The translations under genes and the position numbers were made by a program. Shown here piece after piece: positions 36,379 to 45,551 of a stretch of DNA of 64,000 nt. How positions within the stretch are numbered: the first letter of the stretch is position 1; the number at the start of each line of letters is the position of its first letter. The notes under the pieces were generated by a model that was not told where the DNA came from, did not search any database, and saw only the letters and a list, made by a program, of their open reading frames with translations. Source of the DNA: Agrococcus pavilionensis RW1 (GTDB lineage Bacteria > Actinomycetota > Actinomycetes > Actinomycetales > Microbacteriaceae); assembly GCF_000400485.1 (NCBI RefSeq), contig NZ_ASHR01000032.1, positions 62,001 through 126,000 of the forward strand, read 5' to 3'.

Positions 36379-38315
36379 CACTGGACCTCCCTTGCGCTGA
36401 CGAGCGACTGGCTGTAGCCGACGACCTGGATCTGCGTGCCCTCCGGCGCATCGGCCGGCGGCACCGAGAAGAGCACCTGGATCTGGTAGGTCGTCTCGAT
36501 CCCGGTGTCGGACTGCTGCACCCCCGCGAGGATGCCTGCGCCGGCCTGCGCCTCGATCTCGACGCCGCTCTCCGTCGGCGTCGTGCGCTGCGTCTCGAGG
36601 AACGACGTCGCGAGCAGCGCGCCGCCCTCGTTCGTGACGAGCAGCATCGGCGCCTGCTCGTCCTCGGCGACGCTCCACTCGAGGTTCGAGAGCTCGAACT
36701 CGGGCAGCGCGCGCATCGCGTCCTTCGCGGGACGGCCGATCTCGGCGCGAAGCGCATCGCCCTCCTCGCGGAACCACGCGTTGTACTGCGAATCGGTGCC
36801 GTTCAGGATGACGTCGGCGTACGCCCCCGTGATCTCGTTCGGCTGGTGCAGCAGCAGCGGGGTGTCGCCCGGCAGGCTCGCGGCGCCGATCGTCGGGCTC
36901 GCGACGGCCGGCAGCTGCACGCCCGAGGCGAGCGTCGTCATGTAGACGAGCCGGTAGTTCGAGCGCGCGTCGGGCTGCTGGAACATGAGCGCCGACTGCG
37001 CCTGCGCGCCGTCCTGCCAGCCGACGACGGCCATGACCGAGCGCGGCCACACCTCCGTCTGCTGCGGCAGCAGCAGCTCGACGTCGCCGTCCGGGATCCC
37101 GGGCGCCTCGGCGAGCTCGGCGTTCTGCGCGCGCACCTGGTAGTTCGTCCTGCGGGCCTCGAGCATCGGGCCCGCGAGCCGGCGCTCGGCGATCGCGGCG
37201 TCGAGCGCCGCGTCGGCCTCGGCGACCGTCTCGCGCGTCGACTCGAGCACGCGGTCGAACTGGTTCTCCGTGAGCGCGACGGGCGGCAGCGTCTCCTCGA
37301 GCGTCGACGGCGTCGGGGCGTCCGTCGGGGCGGCCTCCGACTCGCCGCCCGGCCAGTACTGCGGCCCGCAGCCCGTGAGGCCGACGATCGCGACGACGGG
37401 CAGCGCGACGAGGCCGAAGCGGCTGCGGCGCGAGCGCGTCCCGCGGCGCTCGCGCGTGCCCGACTCGCGCCCGGGGGCGTCGGGGGCGGATGCGGTCCCG
37501 GGCTCGGGAGCGGATGCCGCGGCATCCGGCTCGGAGGGCGTGGCCGACGCGGCGTCCTCGCCTGCCGGCGCCGACGCATCCGCCTCGATCGCACCCTGCT
37601 CACCCGCGCGGGAGGGCGAGATCGGCTTCGCGGGCAGCGGCAGCCCCTGCTGCGCCTCGCGGCGCAGCGCGCGGCGCTCGGCGCGCGAGAGCTCGCGGTG
37701 GCTGCGGCGCTGCGGGCCGCGACGGCGGCGGTGGTGGCGGAGCGCGAGCAGCAGGAACAGCAGCGCGAGCGCGAGGAAGACGAGCCCGGCGGTGATGAGC
37801 GGGCCGAACAGCGGCGTCTTCGCGTCGAACGGCCACGCGACGCCGATCGCGGCGGGCGCGGCCTCGCCGGGCGCGCCGGTGATGGCGACCGCGAAGCCGA
37901 CCGGCAGGTCGATCGTGAGCTCGAGCGATCCCTCGCCCTGCGCCTCCTCGATCCACATGTCGCTGCCGGCGATCGCGGGCAGCGGCTCCTCGTCGCCGCG
38001 CTGCTCGTCGAGCACGAGCGCGTCGGTCTCGTCGACGCTCGCGATGGCGTGGGCGCTCTCGCCCACCCAGCCCTCGACGTCGTGCGCGCGCCCGACGACC
38101 GCGGTGATGGGTCCGTCGCCCTCGACGGTGAGCGTCTGCACGCCGTCGTGCGCGTTCATGGCCTCGCCCGGGATGACGACGACCTGCGACTCGGGGGGCT
38201 CCTGCAGCTGCGCGACGATCGTCTCCGGCGGCGCCCAGATCGTGCGCTGCCCGATGCCGAGGCCGAGCAGCACGAGCGAGATCACGAGGCTCACGGCCGC
38301 GAGGATGTATCGCAC
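36378..38315 (-). CDS. Large envelope-associated protein, two-part, function unknown
   Basis: A 645-residue protein. Part 1: a transmembrane segment at residues 3-22, an extracytoplasmic ~145-residue region, a second membrane segment at ~170-192, then a strongly basic cytoplasmic stretch and an Ala/Pro/Glu-rich linker. Part 2: a hydrophobic segment at ~300-315 ending in an L-T-G-C, reminiscent of a lipobox but internal, followed by a ~325-residue extracellular domain. I do not recognise a family. AAAGGACCT precedes the GTG start. It is coupled to the thioredoxin/TPR gene, so a redox or envelope-stress link is possible but unproven. Confidence 0.7.
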   Translation of the reverse strand: MRYILAAVSLVISLVLLGLGIGQRTIWAPPETIVAQLQEPPESQVVVIPGEAMNAHDGVQTLTVEGDGPITAVVGRAHDVEGWVGESAHAIASVDETDALVLDEQRGDEEPLPAIAGSDMWIEEAQGEGSLELTIDLPVGFAVAITGAPGEAAPAAIGVAWPFDAKTPLFGPLITAGLVFLALALLFLLLALRHHRRRRGPQRRSHRELSRAERRALRREAQQGLPLPAKPISPSRAGEQGAIEADASAPAGEDAASATPSEPDAAASAPEPGTASAPDAPGRESGTRERRGTRSRRSRFGLVALPVVAIVGLTGCGPQYWPGGESEAAPTDAPTPSTLEETLPPVALTENQFDRVLESTRETVAEADAALDAAIAERRLAGPMLEARRTNYQVRAQNAELAEAPGIPDGDVELLLPQQTEVWPRSVMAVVGWQDGAQAQSALMFQQPDARSNYRLVYMTTLASGVQLPAVASPTIGAASLPGDTPLLLHQPNEITGAYADVILNGTDSQYNAWFREEGDALRAEIGRPAKDAMRALPEFELSNLEWSVAEDEQAPMLLVTNEGGALLATSFLETQRTTPTESGVEIEAQAGAGILAGVQQSDTGIETTYQIQVLFSVPPADAPEGTQIQVVGYSQSLVSAREVQ

Positions 38316-38481
38316 GGGTCAGAGGTCCTTTCACGCTCGCCGCGGGATGCGGCGGGCCGTCCGGCCGGACGACGCAGAGCAGGCAAGCCTCCAGGGTACC
38401 GACGCACCCTGGGTGCTGCCAAGCCCGCCCCTGCGCCGTCCCGGCCGCGCGCCGTGCAGGGAGCAGGCCCGGGCGTCCGCC

Positions 38482-38487
38482 TAGGAT
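38482..38487 (+). promoter_or_regulatory. -10 hexamer TAGGAT for leaderless AI-2E family gene
   Basis: Six nucleotides upstream of the GTG at 38494; no ribosome-binding site between. Confidence 0.55.
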
Positions 38488-38493
38488 TCGGAT

Positions 38494-39561
38494 GTGAAGA
38501 TCCGCAACGCCTTCGTGCTCGGCCTGCTCGGCGGCCTCGGCGTGCTCCTCGCCATCGCCATCGGCGCCGCGGTGCAGCAGATCGGCACCGTGCTCGTGTG
38601 GGCCTTCGCGGGCATCTTCCTCGCGCTCGGCCTCGAGCCGGTCATCCAGTTCCTCATCCGCCGCCGCGTGCCGCGCTGGGCGGCCGTGCTGCTGATCTTC
38701 ATCGTGATCGTCGCGGCCCTCGTGGGCGCCGGCTGGCTCATCGTGCCGACGATCATCGCGCAGTTCTCGCTGCTCGTGCAGGCGATCGTGCAGGAGGTCG
38801 AGAGCGGGCTGCTCGACAGCGTGCTCGACTGGGTGCGCGAGACGTTCCCGGCGTTCGACGTCGACGGCACCCTCGACCAGCTCGGCGGCGCGCTCACCGA
38901 CTTCAACACCTGGTCGTCGCTGCCCCCGTGGATGGCGGAGGTGGTCGGCTCGATCGTCGCGAGCATCGGGCAGGTCGCGTTCGCGATCGGCGGCGGGCTC
39001 ATCGTCGTCGTGCTCATGCTCTACTTCACGGGCTCGCTGCCGGCCATCAAGTCGGGCATGTACCGCCTCGTGCCGGCGTCGTCGCGGCCGAAGTTCATCG
39101 AGATCGCCGAGCAGATCATGAAGTCGGTCGGGCGCTTCGTGCTCGGGCAGGGCGCCCTCGGGCTGCTGAACGGCACGCTCTCGCTCATCGTGCTCTCGAT
39201 CGTCGGCTCCGAGCTCGCGGGCGTCTACGCCTTCATCGCGCTCATCGCCTCGACCATCCCGCTCGTCGGCACCATCACCGCATCCGTCGTCATCTCGTTG
39301 CTCGTGCTGCTGCTCGACGGTCCGCAGACGGCGCTGCCGGTCGCGATCTGGTACCTCGTCTACATGCAGCTCGAGGCGTACGTCATCAGCCCGCAGGTCA
39401 TGAACCGCGCGGTGAAGGTGCCGGGCGTCGTGGTCGTGCTCGCGGCCCTCACGGGCGGCACGCTGCTCGGCATCCTCGGCGCGCTCGTCGCGATCCCGGT
39501 CGCCGCGGCGATCCAGCTGATCCTGAAGGAAGTCGTGATCCCGAAGCAGGACCTCAAGTAG
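38494..39561 (+). CDS. AI-2E family transporter (PerM/TqsA-like permease)
   Basis: A 355-residue membrane protein with about seven to eight hydrophobic helices and a soluble segment around residues 90-145. Family landmarks near the C-terminus are A-S-T-I-P-L-V-G-T, Y-L-V-Y-M-Q-L-E-A-Y-V-I-S-P-Q-V-M-N-R-A-V-K-V-P and L-A-A-L-T-G-G-T-L-L-G-I-L-G-A-L-V-A-I-P. Despite the name, most members are not autoinducer exporters and some act as Na+/H+ antiporters. GTG start supported by the TAGGAT hexamer. Confidence 0.9.
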   Translation: MKIRNAFVLGLLGGLGVLLAIAIGAAVQQIGTVLVWAFAGIFLALGLEPVIQFLIRRRVPRWAAVLLIFIVIVAALVGAGWLIVPTIIAQFSLLVQAIVQEVESGLLDSVLDWVRETFPAFDVDGTLDQLGGALTDFNTWSSLPPWMAEVVGSIVASIGQVAFAIGGGLIVVVLMLYFTGSLPAIKSGMYRLVPASSRPKFIEIAEQIMKSVGRFVLGQGALGLLNGTLSLIVLSIVGSELAGVYAFIALIASTIPLVGTITASVVISLLVLLLDGPQTALPVAIWYLVYMQLEAYVISPQVMNRAVKVPGVVVVLAALTGGTLLGILGALVAIPVAAAIQLILKEVVIPKQDLK

Positions 39562-39562
39562 C

Positions 39563-39850
39563 TCAGGCGGCGCGCCAGCAGCCGGTGTGCCAGTGGCGCC
39601 GATCCTCGATCGCCCGCTCGCCGAAGATCGAGTCGGCGCGCCAGACGACGACGTGCGCGGTGCCGGCCGTGACGGACTGGCCGCAGCCGGGGCACGAGTA
39701 GTCCTTCACCGCGGCGTGCGCGGCCATCGGCTGCACGTGCCACTCCCCGCCCGCGCGGCGCTCGACGCGCCGCACGCCCTGCATGAGCCGCTCGACGTCG
39801 AGCGGCACGTGCTCGGTGGCGCGGCGACGGGACGGCCGCCGCGACGGCAT
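39563..39850 (-). CDS. Small zinc-ribbon-like protein
   Basis: A 95-residue protein: basic N-terminus, then Y-S-C-P-G-C-G-Q-S-V near residue 58 and R-R-H-W-H-T-G-C-W at the end, giving a C-x2-C ... H-x2-(G)-C metal-site pattern. Homologues in actinobacteria are often labelled ATP/GTP-binding protein, but no P-loop is present here. Function unknown. The ATG overlaps the lytic transglycosylase stop by one base. Convergent with the permease gene, with 1 nt between. Confidence 0.75.
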   Translation of the reverse strand: MPSRRPSRRRATEHVPLDVERLMQGVRRVERRAGGEWHVQPMAAHAAVKDYSCPGCGQSVTAGTAHVVVWRADSIFGERAIEDRRHWHTGCWRAA

Positions 39851-40506
39851 CAGTACCAGCCGACCCGCTGCGAGTGGCCCCAGGCGCCGCACGGGGTGCC
39901 GTAGCGGCCCGAGATGTAGCCGAGGCCCCACGTGATCTGCGTCACGGGGTTCGTCTGCCAGTCGGCGCCGGCCGAGGCCATCTTCGATCCGGGCAGCGAC
40001 TGCGGGATGCCGTACGCGCCGCTCGAGCGGTTCTGCGCGTAGACGTTCCAGTTCGACTCCTTCTGCCACAGCGAGTAGAGGCAGGAGTACTGGTCCTCGC
40101 CCCAGCCGCGGGCGAGCACCATCTGGCGCGCGATCGCCTGCGCGGAGCCGGGATCGGGCGCGGCGACCGCGGGGATCGGCAGCGCGGCGCGAGCCGCCGT
40201 GCCGCCGCTCGAGGCGGCAGCGGGTGCGGCCGCGACGGGCGCGGGCTCGGGGGTCGGGGTGGGCGTCGGGGTGTGCACGACGATCGTGTCGCGGACGAGC
40301 GACGCCTGCTCGCCCGTGACCTCGCCGAGCGCCTGCCCCGGTCGCGGCTCGCTCAGCAGCGTCGCCGGCTCGGCGGCGACCTGCGCGCCGGGGGTCGCGG
40401 CGACGGAGACGAGCACGAAGCCCGCGGCGGCGACGAGCGAGACGCCCGAGAGCACGCCGCGAGTGCGCGTCGAGCGCGCGGAAGCGGTGGCAGATCGGGT
40501 GAACAC
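39850..40506 (-). CDS. Secreted lytic transglycosylase-like (SLT/Rpf-type) protein
   Basis: About 218 residues: basic N-terminus and hydrophobic signal segment (V-L-S-G-V-S-L-V-A-A-A-G-F-V-L-V-S-V-A), a Thr/Pro/Ala linker, then a C-terminal lysozyme-like domain with L-W-x-K-E-S-N-W (catalytic Glu), S-S-G-A-Y-G-I-P-Q-S and I-T-W-G-L-G-Y-I-S-G-R-Y-G-T-P. Two Cys may form a disulfide. It should cleave peptidoglycan outside the cell. The frame can also start at the GTG at 40524, which would run through the inverted repeat upstream. Start uncertain. Confidence 0.86.
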   Translation of the reverse strand: MFTRSATASARSTRTRGVLSGVSLVAAAGFVLVSVAATPGAQVAAEPATLLSEPRPGQALGEVTGEQASLVRDTIVVHTPTPTPTPEPAPVAAAPAAASSGGTAARAALPIPAVAAPDPGSAQAIARQMVLARGWGEDQYSCLYSLWQKESNWNVYAQNRSSGAYGIPQSLPGSKMASAGADWQTNPVTQITWGLGYISGRYGTPCGAWGHSQRVGWY

Positions 40507-40516
40507 GAGGATCCAC

Positions 40517-40535
40517 GTTATCACGGAATGGTAAC
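40517..40535. promoter_or_regulatory. GTTA-type inverted/direct repeat upstream of the lytic transglycosylase
   Basis: On the plus strand GTTATCACGGAATGGTAAC, an imperfect palindrome; on the minus strand GTTAC-N6-GTGAT, two half-sites 11 bp apart. It is AT-richer than its surroundings and lies just before the GTG at 40506. It resembles the GTTAC-type repeats I recall for the actinobacterial regulator MtrA, which controls cell-wall hydrolases. Confidence 0.4.
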
Positions 40536-40554
40536 GACGCCGAGGGTGCGAGGG

Positions 40555-41103
40555 TCAGCGCACCGCCAGCATGAGCCCGACGACCGAGTCGAGCATCGCA
40601 TCCACCTCGTCCTCGTCGTAGCCGCCGAACTGGGCGTCGAACTGGGCGGTGCGCACCTCGCGGGCCGACATGTCGGGCCCGTCCTCGAGGTAGTCGGCGA
40701 TGCGGAGCGCGAACGCATCGACCTCCGCGACCCGGTAGCCGCGCGAGATGCGGCTCACGCGCCGGAACCGCTCGCCGTCGGGGCGGCGCAGCTGCTCGAG
40801 CACCTGCACGGCGCGCTCGCGGATCTGCGCGTACCAGGCCTCCTCGCCGTGCTCGGCGATGCCGCGCTCGTGCTCCCGCCGCGCGAACGCCTCCTCGAGC
40901 CGCTCGAGCGCGGCGTCGACGTGCGCGGGCGAGTAGCCGCCCTTCTGCATCGGGAAGCTCGTGCGCCGGATGCTCGACGAGTCGATCGCCGTGGCCGCGC
41001 GGGCGTCGGTCGCGTAGGCCCGTCGAGCGTCCTCGAGGAAGTCCTCGACCTGCTCGATGTCGTAGCCGGGCTGCGACCGCTTCGCCCTCGGGAACGTGCT
41101 CAT
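40555..41103 (-). CDS. DivIVA-domain repeat protein
   Basis: A 182-residue protein with three to four copies of the DivIVA N-terminal-type motif: F-P-R-A-K-R-S-Q-P-G-Y-D-I-E-Q-V-E-D-F-L, then F-P-M-Q-K-G-G-Y-S-P-A-H-V-D-A-A-L, then I-S-R-G-Y-R-V-A-E-V-D-A-F, and F-G-G-Y-D-E-D-E-V-D-A-M-L. The G-Y-x-x-x-x-V-D pattern is that of DivIVA membrane-curvature domains, but the long coiled coil of Wag31 is missing. Probably a small cell-pole or division accessory. In-frame ATGs at 41112 and 41115 are alternative starts. Confidence 0.82.
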   Translation of the reverse strand: MSTFPRAKRSQPGYDIEQVEDFLEDARRAYATDARAATAIDSSSIRRTSFPMQKGGYSPAHVDAALERLEEAFARREHERGIAEHGEEAWYAQIRERAVQVLEQLRRPDGERFRRVSRISRGYRVAEVDAFALRIADYLEDGPDMSAREVRTAQFDAQFGGYDEDEVDAMLDSVVGLMLAVR

Positions 41104-41132
41104 CGTCACCATCATGCCAGGGGCGGCTCGCG

Positions 41133-42062
41133 TCAGGCGTGCACCACCTGGAAGAGCGCCATCATGACGACCGCGCTCGGCAGGATCGAGTCGAGCCGAT
41201 CGAGGAACCCGCCGTGGCCCGGCAGGAACGACCCGATGTCCTTGATGCCGAGGTCGCGCTTGATGATCGACTCGGCGAGGTCGCCGACCGTCGCGGTGAC
41301 GACGAGGAGCGCGGCGAGGATGAAGCCGAACCACCACTCCTGCCCCAGCAGCCACACCGAGAGCGCGATGCCGGCGAGCGTCGCGGCGAGCGCGCCGCCC
41401 GCGAGGCCCTCCCACGTCTTGCCGGGGCTGATGCGCGGCGCGAGCTTGTGCTTGCCGAGCCACACGCCGGCGGCGAGTGCGCCGGTGTCGATGACGGTCG
41501 TCATCGCGATCATCGCGAGCGTCCACCACTGCCCGCCCTCCTGCGCGGTGAGCAGCACGGCGAAGCTGCCGAGCACCGCGATGTAGGCGATGCAGAGCGC
41601 GCCGCCCGTGACGTCGGCGAAGACGGCGGATGCGCCGGTGCGGGTGCGCACGTCGGCGAGCTCGAGCACGCGCACGAGCGCGACGAGCGCGATCGCGCCG
41701 AGCGTGGACCACCACAGGCCCGCGGCGCCGAAGTACCACGTGATCGGGACGATCGCGCTGCCGAGCAGCACGAGCGGGATGCGCGGCACGTCGCGGCCGG
41801 CGAACCGCAGGGCGCTCGCGAGCTCGTAGAGCGCGAAGCCCACCATGACGGTGCCGAGGAGCATGAAGAGGGTCTTGACCCACAGCAGGCTCGCGAGCAG
41901 CAGCCCGCCGAGCAGGAGGCCGATGCCGATCGCGGCCGCGAGGTCGCGCCCCGTGCGCTTGTTGACGCGCGCGCGGGCCGCCTCGATCTGATCCCTGGCC
42001 GCGTGGATCTGCGCCTGGATCTGGGCGTCGATCTCGGCGGCGCTGCGATGCTCCTTGCGCAT
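41133..42062 (-). CDS. cdsA: Phosphatidate cytidylyltransferase
   Basis: A 309-residue enzyme making CDP-diacylglycerol. Residues 1-40 are a charged helical cytoplasmic extension, then about eight membrane helices. The CDP-DAG synthase signature is present near the C-terminus: G-D-L-A-E-S-I-I-K-R-D-L-G-I-K-D-I-G followed by P-G-H-G-G-F-L-D-R-L-D-S, with the metal-binding Asp residues intact. It follows frr by 22 nt, in the usual frr-cdsA order. Confidence 0.95.
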   Translation of the reverse strand: MRKEHRSAAEIDAQIQAQIHAARDQIEAARARVNKRTGRDLAAAIGIGLLLGGLLLASLLWVKTLFMLLGTVMVGFALYELASALRFAGRDVPRIPLVLLGSAIVPITWYFGAAGLWWSTLGAIALVALVRVLELADVRTRTGASAVFADVTGGALCIAYIAVLGSFAVLLTAQEGGQWWTLAMIAMTTVIDTGALAAGVWLGKHKLAPRISPGKTWEGLAGGALAATLAGIALSVWLLGQEWWFGFILAALLVVTATVGDLAESIIKRDLGIKDIGSFLPGHGGFLDRLDSILPSAVVMMALFQVVHA

Positions 42063-42084
42063 CCGTCGCCTCCCGAGCCCTCGA

Positions 42085-42639
42085 TCAGACCTCGAGGAGC
42101 TCGGCCTCCTTCTTCTTGAGCGCCTCGTCGACGCCCTCGATCGACTGCTTCGTGATCTGCTCGAGCTCCTTCTCGGCGCGCGCGATCTCGTCGTCGCCGA
42201 CCTCGCCGGTGAGCTTGTCGAGGTCGGTCATCGCCTGGCGGCGCACGTTGCGGATCGCGACGCGGGCCTGCTCGGCCTTGTCCTTGACGATCTTCACGTA
42301 GTCCTTGCGGCGCTCGGCCGTGAGCTCGGGCATCGTGATGCGCACGATCTGGCCGTCGTTCGAGGGCGTGACGCCGAGGTGCGGCGCGTTGACGATCGCG
42401 CGCTCGATGTCCTTGAGCGCCGACTTGTCGAAGGGCGTGATGACGAGCACGCGGGCCTCGGGCTGCTGGAACGACGCGAGCTGCATGAGCGGCGTCGGCG
42501 TGCCGTAGTACTCGACGTTGAGGCGCTGGAACAGCGCGGGGTTCGCGCGGCCGGCGCTCACCGTCTGGAAGTCGTCCTTCGCGACCTCGATCGACTGCGT
42601 CATCTTCTCCTTGGCCGAAGCCAGAACGTCGCTGATCAC
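42085..42639 (-). CDS. frr: Ribosome recycling factor
   Basis: A 184-residue RRF that splits post-termination ribosomes with EF-G. F-Q-T-V-S-A-G-R-A-N-P-A-L-F near residue 25, Y-Y-G-T-P-T-P-L-M-Q-L-A and V-R-I-T-M-P-E-L-T-A-E-R-R-K-D are diagnostic; length is the family norm. Lies between pyrH (45 nt away) and cdsA. Confidence 0.97.
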   Translation of the reverse strand: MISDVLASAKEKMTQSIEVAKDDFQTVSAGRANPALFQRLNVEYYGTPTPLMQLASFQQPEARVLVITPFDKSALKDIERAIVNAPHLGVTPSNDGQIVRITMPELTAERRKDYVKIVKDKAEQARVAIRNVRRQAMTDLDKLTGEVGDDEIARAEKELEQITKQSIEGVDEALKKKEAELLEV

Positions 42640-42684
42640 GTGGTTCCTTCCGTTGCTGTGGATTCTAGTGCGCGGATCGCGCGA

Positions 42685-43398
42685 TCAGGCGCGCACGAGC
42701 GTGCCGACCGGCTCGCCGAGGATCGCCTTGGCGAGCGCGCCGTCGCCGTCCATGCCGAAGACGCGCATCGGCATCCGGTTGTCCATGCACAGGCTGAACG
42801 CGGTCGAGTCGACGACCTTGAGGCCGCGCACGAGTGCGTCCTGGTACGTGATCTCGTCGAAGCGGGTCGCGCTCGCGTCGAGCTTGGGGTCGGCGCTGTA
42901 GACGCCGTCGACGCCGTTCTTGGCGACGAGCACCTGATCGGCGTCGATCTCGAGGGCGCGCTGCGCCGCGACGGTGTCGGTCGAGAAGTAGGGCAGGCCG
43001 GCGCCCGCGCCGAAGATCACGACGCGGCCCTTCTCGAGGTGGCGCTCGGCGCGGCGCGGGATGTACGGCTCGGCGACCTGCGTCATCTGGATGGCCGACT
43101 GCACGCGCGTCTCGGCGCCCGCCTGCTCGAGGAAGTCCTGCAGCGCGAGCGAGTTCATGACCGTGCCGAGCATGCCCATGTAGTCGGCGCGGCCGCGGTC
43201 CATGCCGCGCTGGCTCAGCTCGGCGCCGCGGAAGAAGTTGCCGCCGCCGACGACGATCGCGATCTCGACGGTCTCCGCCGCCTCGGCGATCTGCTTCGCG
43301 ATCGCGGAGACGACGTCGGGGTTCACGCCGAGGCTGCCGCCGCCGAACGACTCGCCCGAGAGCTTCAGGAGGACTCGGCGGCGCGACTGTGCTGGCAT
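42685..43398 (-). CDS. pyrH: UMP kinase
   Basis: A 237-residue amino-acid-kinase-fold enzyme converting UMP to [14 protein letters not shown] at the N-terminus, [25 protein letters not shown] and N-G-V-D-G-V-Y are the nucleotide-binding segments. GGAGGAGT lies ~3-8 nt upstream of the ATG, so it has a leadered mRNA. The gene starts a new unit after the tsf terminator. Confidence 0.97.
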   Translation of the reverse strand: MPAQSRRRVLLKLSGESFGGGSLGVNPDVVSAIAKQIAEAAETVEIAIVVGGGNFFRGAELSQRGMDRGRADYMGMLGTVMNSLALQDFLEQAGAETRVQSAIQMTQVAEPYIPRRAERHLEKGRVVIFGAGAGLPYFSTDTVAAQRALEIDADQVLVAKNGVDGVYSADPKLDASATRFDEITYQDALVRGLKVVDSTAFSLCMDNRMPMRVFGMDGDGALAKAILGEPVGTLVRA

Positions 43399-43495
43399 GG
43401 ACTCCTCCTGGATCGTGACCCCCGGCGGGCCTCCAGAAGCCTACCGCGACCGCCGGACGGCGCGGTCCGGGCACTGCTCCGTGCCGGGGGACGAC

Positions 43496-43523
43496 GGAGG
43501 GCCGGGGTCTCCCCCGGCCCTCC
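43496..43523 (-). terminator. Hairpin terminator after the rpsB-tsf operon
   Basis: A 12-bp perfect GC-rich stem (43496-43507 with 43512-43523) and a TCTC loop, starting 14 nt after the tsf stop and before pyrH. No T tract follows. Confidence 0.75.
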
Positions 43524-43537
43524 TGTCGAGCGTGCTG

Positions 43538-44365
43538 CTACGCGCCGACCTTGAAGCGCGCGAAGCCGGTGACCGTGAGGCCGGCGGCCTCGAGGACCTT
43601 GCCGACGGTCTGCTTGCTGTCGCGGGCGTAGTCCTGGTCGAGCAGGACGATCTGCTTGAAGAAGCCGTTGAGGCGGCCCTCGATGATCTTCGGCAGGGCG
43701 CCCTCGGGCTTGCCCTCGCCGCGAGCGATCTCCGAGACGAGCTCGCGCTCCTTCTCGACCTGCTCGGCCGGCACCTCGTCGCGCGAGACGAAGGTCGGGT
43801 CGAACATCGCGATGTGCTGCGCGACGGCGCGCGCCGTCTCCGCGTCGTCGCCCGAGTAGGCGACCACGACGCCGACCTGCGGGGGCAGGTCCTTCGACGT
43901 GCGGTGCAGGTAGACGGCGTGCTGCTGGCCCTCGACGCGCGTGACCTTCGTGAGCTCGACCTTCTCGCCGATGGTGGCGGCCTGCTCCTCGATGATCGAC
44001 TTGACGGTGCCCGACTCGGCCGGCGCGGCGAGCGCCGACTCGAGGTCGGTCGCGCCCGCGGCGGCGACCGCTGCGACGACGCGCTCCGAGAGCGCGATGA
44101 ACTTCTCGTTCTTCGCGACGAAGTCGGTCTCGCAGCCAAGCGCGATCATCGTGACGGCGCCCTCGCCCTCGGCGACGGCGACGAGGCCCTCGCTCGTGGA
44201 GCGGTCGGCGCGCTTCGCGTTGCCCTTCGCGCCCTTGAGGCGGAGGATCTCGGTCGCCTTCTCGACGTCGCCGCCGGCCTCCTCGAGGGCGGCCTTCGTG
44301 TCGCTCATGCCGGTGCCGAGCTGCTCGCGCAGCATCTTGAGGTCGGCGATGCTGATGTTGGCCAT
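43538..44365 (-). CDS. tsf: Translation elongation factor Ts
   Basis: A 275-residue nucleotide exchange factor for EF-Tu. N-terminal UBA-like domain L-R-E-Q-L-G-T-G-M-S-D-T-K-A-A-L, the T-D-F-V-A-K-N contact motif (C-E-T-D-F-V-A-K-N) near residue 80, and a C-terminal V-L-L-D-Q-D-Y. Follows rpsB by 10 nt. Confidence 0.97.
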   Translation of the reverse strand: MANISIADLKMLREQLGTGMSDTKAALEEAGGDVEKATEILRLKGAKGNAKRADRSTSEGLVAVAEGEGAVTMIALGCETDFVAKNEKFIALSERVVAAVAAAGATDLESALAAPAESGTVKSIIEEQAATIGEKVELTKVTRVEGQQHAVYLHRTSKDLPPQVGVVVAYSGDDAETARAVAQHIAMFDPTFVSRDEVPAEQVEKERELVSEIARGEGKPEGALPKIIEGRLNGFFKQIVLLDQDYARDSKQTVGKVLEAAGLTVTGFARFKVGA

Positions 44366-44375
44366 GCGCTGCTCC

Positions 44376-45272
44376 TTAGTTCGACTCGGACGCGGTGGCG
44401 TCCTCGGTGGTCTCGGCGGCGGGCGCCTCCTCGGCCGGAGCCTCGGCGGCGGCCTCGGCCGGCGCCTCCTCCGCGGCGGGCGCGGCGTCGGCGGCGGGCG
44501 CGGCGGCCTGCTCGGCGTTCGCCTGCTCGAGGAGCTCGCGCTCCCACTCGGCCATCGGCTCGACCTCGCCGTCGGCACCGCCGCCGTGGCGCTGCATGAG
44601 GCCCTCGGCGGCCGCGTCGGCCACGATCTTCGTCAGCAGCGCGACCGAGCGGATCGCGTCGTCGTTGCCCGGGATCGGGTAGGCGACGTCGTCGGGGTCG
44701 CAGTTCGTGTCGAGGATGGCGATGATCGGGATGCCGAGCTTCTTCGCCTCGTCGACCGCGAGGTGCTCCTTGTTCGTGTCGACGATCCACAGCGCGGACG
44801 GCGTGCGCTGCAGGTTGCGGATGCCGCCGAGCGACTTCTGCAGCTTGAGGAGCTCGCGCTTCTTGAGCAGCAGCTCCTTCTTCGTGTAGCCCTGCGTCGT
44901 GTCGTCGAAGTCGAGCTCCTCGAGCTCCTTCATGCGGCTCAGTCGCTTCGAGACCGTGTTGAAGTTCGTGAGCAGGCCACCGAGCCAGCGCTGGTTGACG
45001 TAGGGCTGGCCCACGCGCGTCGCCTGCTCGGCGATCGACTCCTGCGCCTGCTTCTTGGTGCCGACGAAGAGCACGCTGCCGCCGTGGGCGACGGTCTCCT
45101 TGACGAAGTCGTACGCCTTGTCGATGTGGGCGAGCGACTGCTGCAGGTCGATGATGTAGATGCCGGAGCGCTCCGTGAAGATGAATCGCTTCATCTTGGG
45201 GTTCCAGCGTCGGGTCTGGTGCCCGAAGTGCACGCCGCTGTCGAGCAGCTGGCGAGTCGTGACGACGGCCAT
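44376..45272 (-). CDS. rpsB: 30S ribosomal protein S2
   Basis: A 298-residue S2. [23 protein letters not shown] at the N-terminus, [11 protein letters not shown] and the D-T-N-C-D-P-D region mark the family. The last ~55 residues are an Ala/Glu/Pro low-complexity acidic tail, as in several Microbacteriaceae. Upstream 45273-45551 has no gene; it should carry the operon promoter. Confidence 0.97.
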   Translation of the reverse strand: MAVVTTRQLLDSGVHFGHQTRRWNPKMKRFIFTERSGIYIIDLQQSLAHIDKAYDFVKETVAHGGSVLFVGTKKQAQESIAEQATRVGQPYVNQRWLGGLLTNFNTVSKRLSRMKELEELDFDDTTQGYTKKELLLKKRELLKLQKSLGGIRNLQRTPSALWIVDTNKEHLAVDEAKKLGIPIIAILDTNCDPDDVAYPIPGNDDAIRSVALLTKIVADAAAEGLMQRHGGGADGEVEPMAEWERELLEQANAEQAAAPAADAAPAAEEAPAEAAAEAPAEEAPAAETTEDATASESN

Positions 45273-45551
45273 GGCCGCCTCCTTCTTCTGTTCTGGTTGC
45301 CGGCTCGACCGGTCGGCCGAGCCCCTGGCGCCCTGACGCACCCCCACCAGGCGTTCGAGCACGGAGCGTGCAGGCTCTGTGCTCGAGAGCTGGACCAACG
45401 GAGGTGTCGTCGCGACGGGCGCGCGTAGTCATCGCCGAGAGGCGACGCCCTCCCATGCTACACGCCGCGGGGCCCGCCGTCGCGGGCGCGTTCTCCACCG
45501 GTGCCGCGCGCATCCGCCCCGCCCCGCCGCCCTCCGCGGCACGCTGTCGGG

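Noticed and set aside
45273-45551. Hidden gene or tRNA upstream of rpsB
   Set aside because: No cloverleaf or convincing frame with a ribosome-binding site was seen; the segment is more likely the operon promoter and leader.
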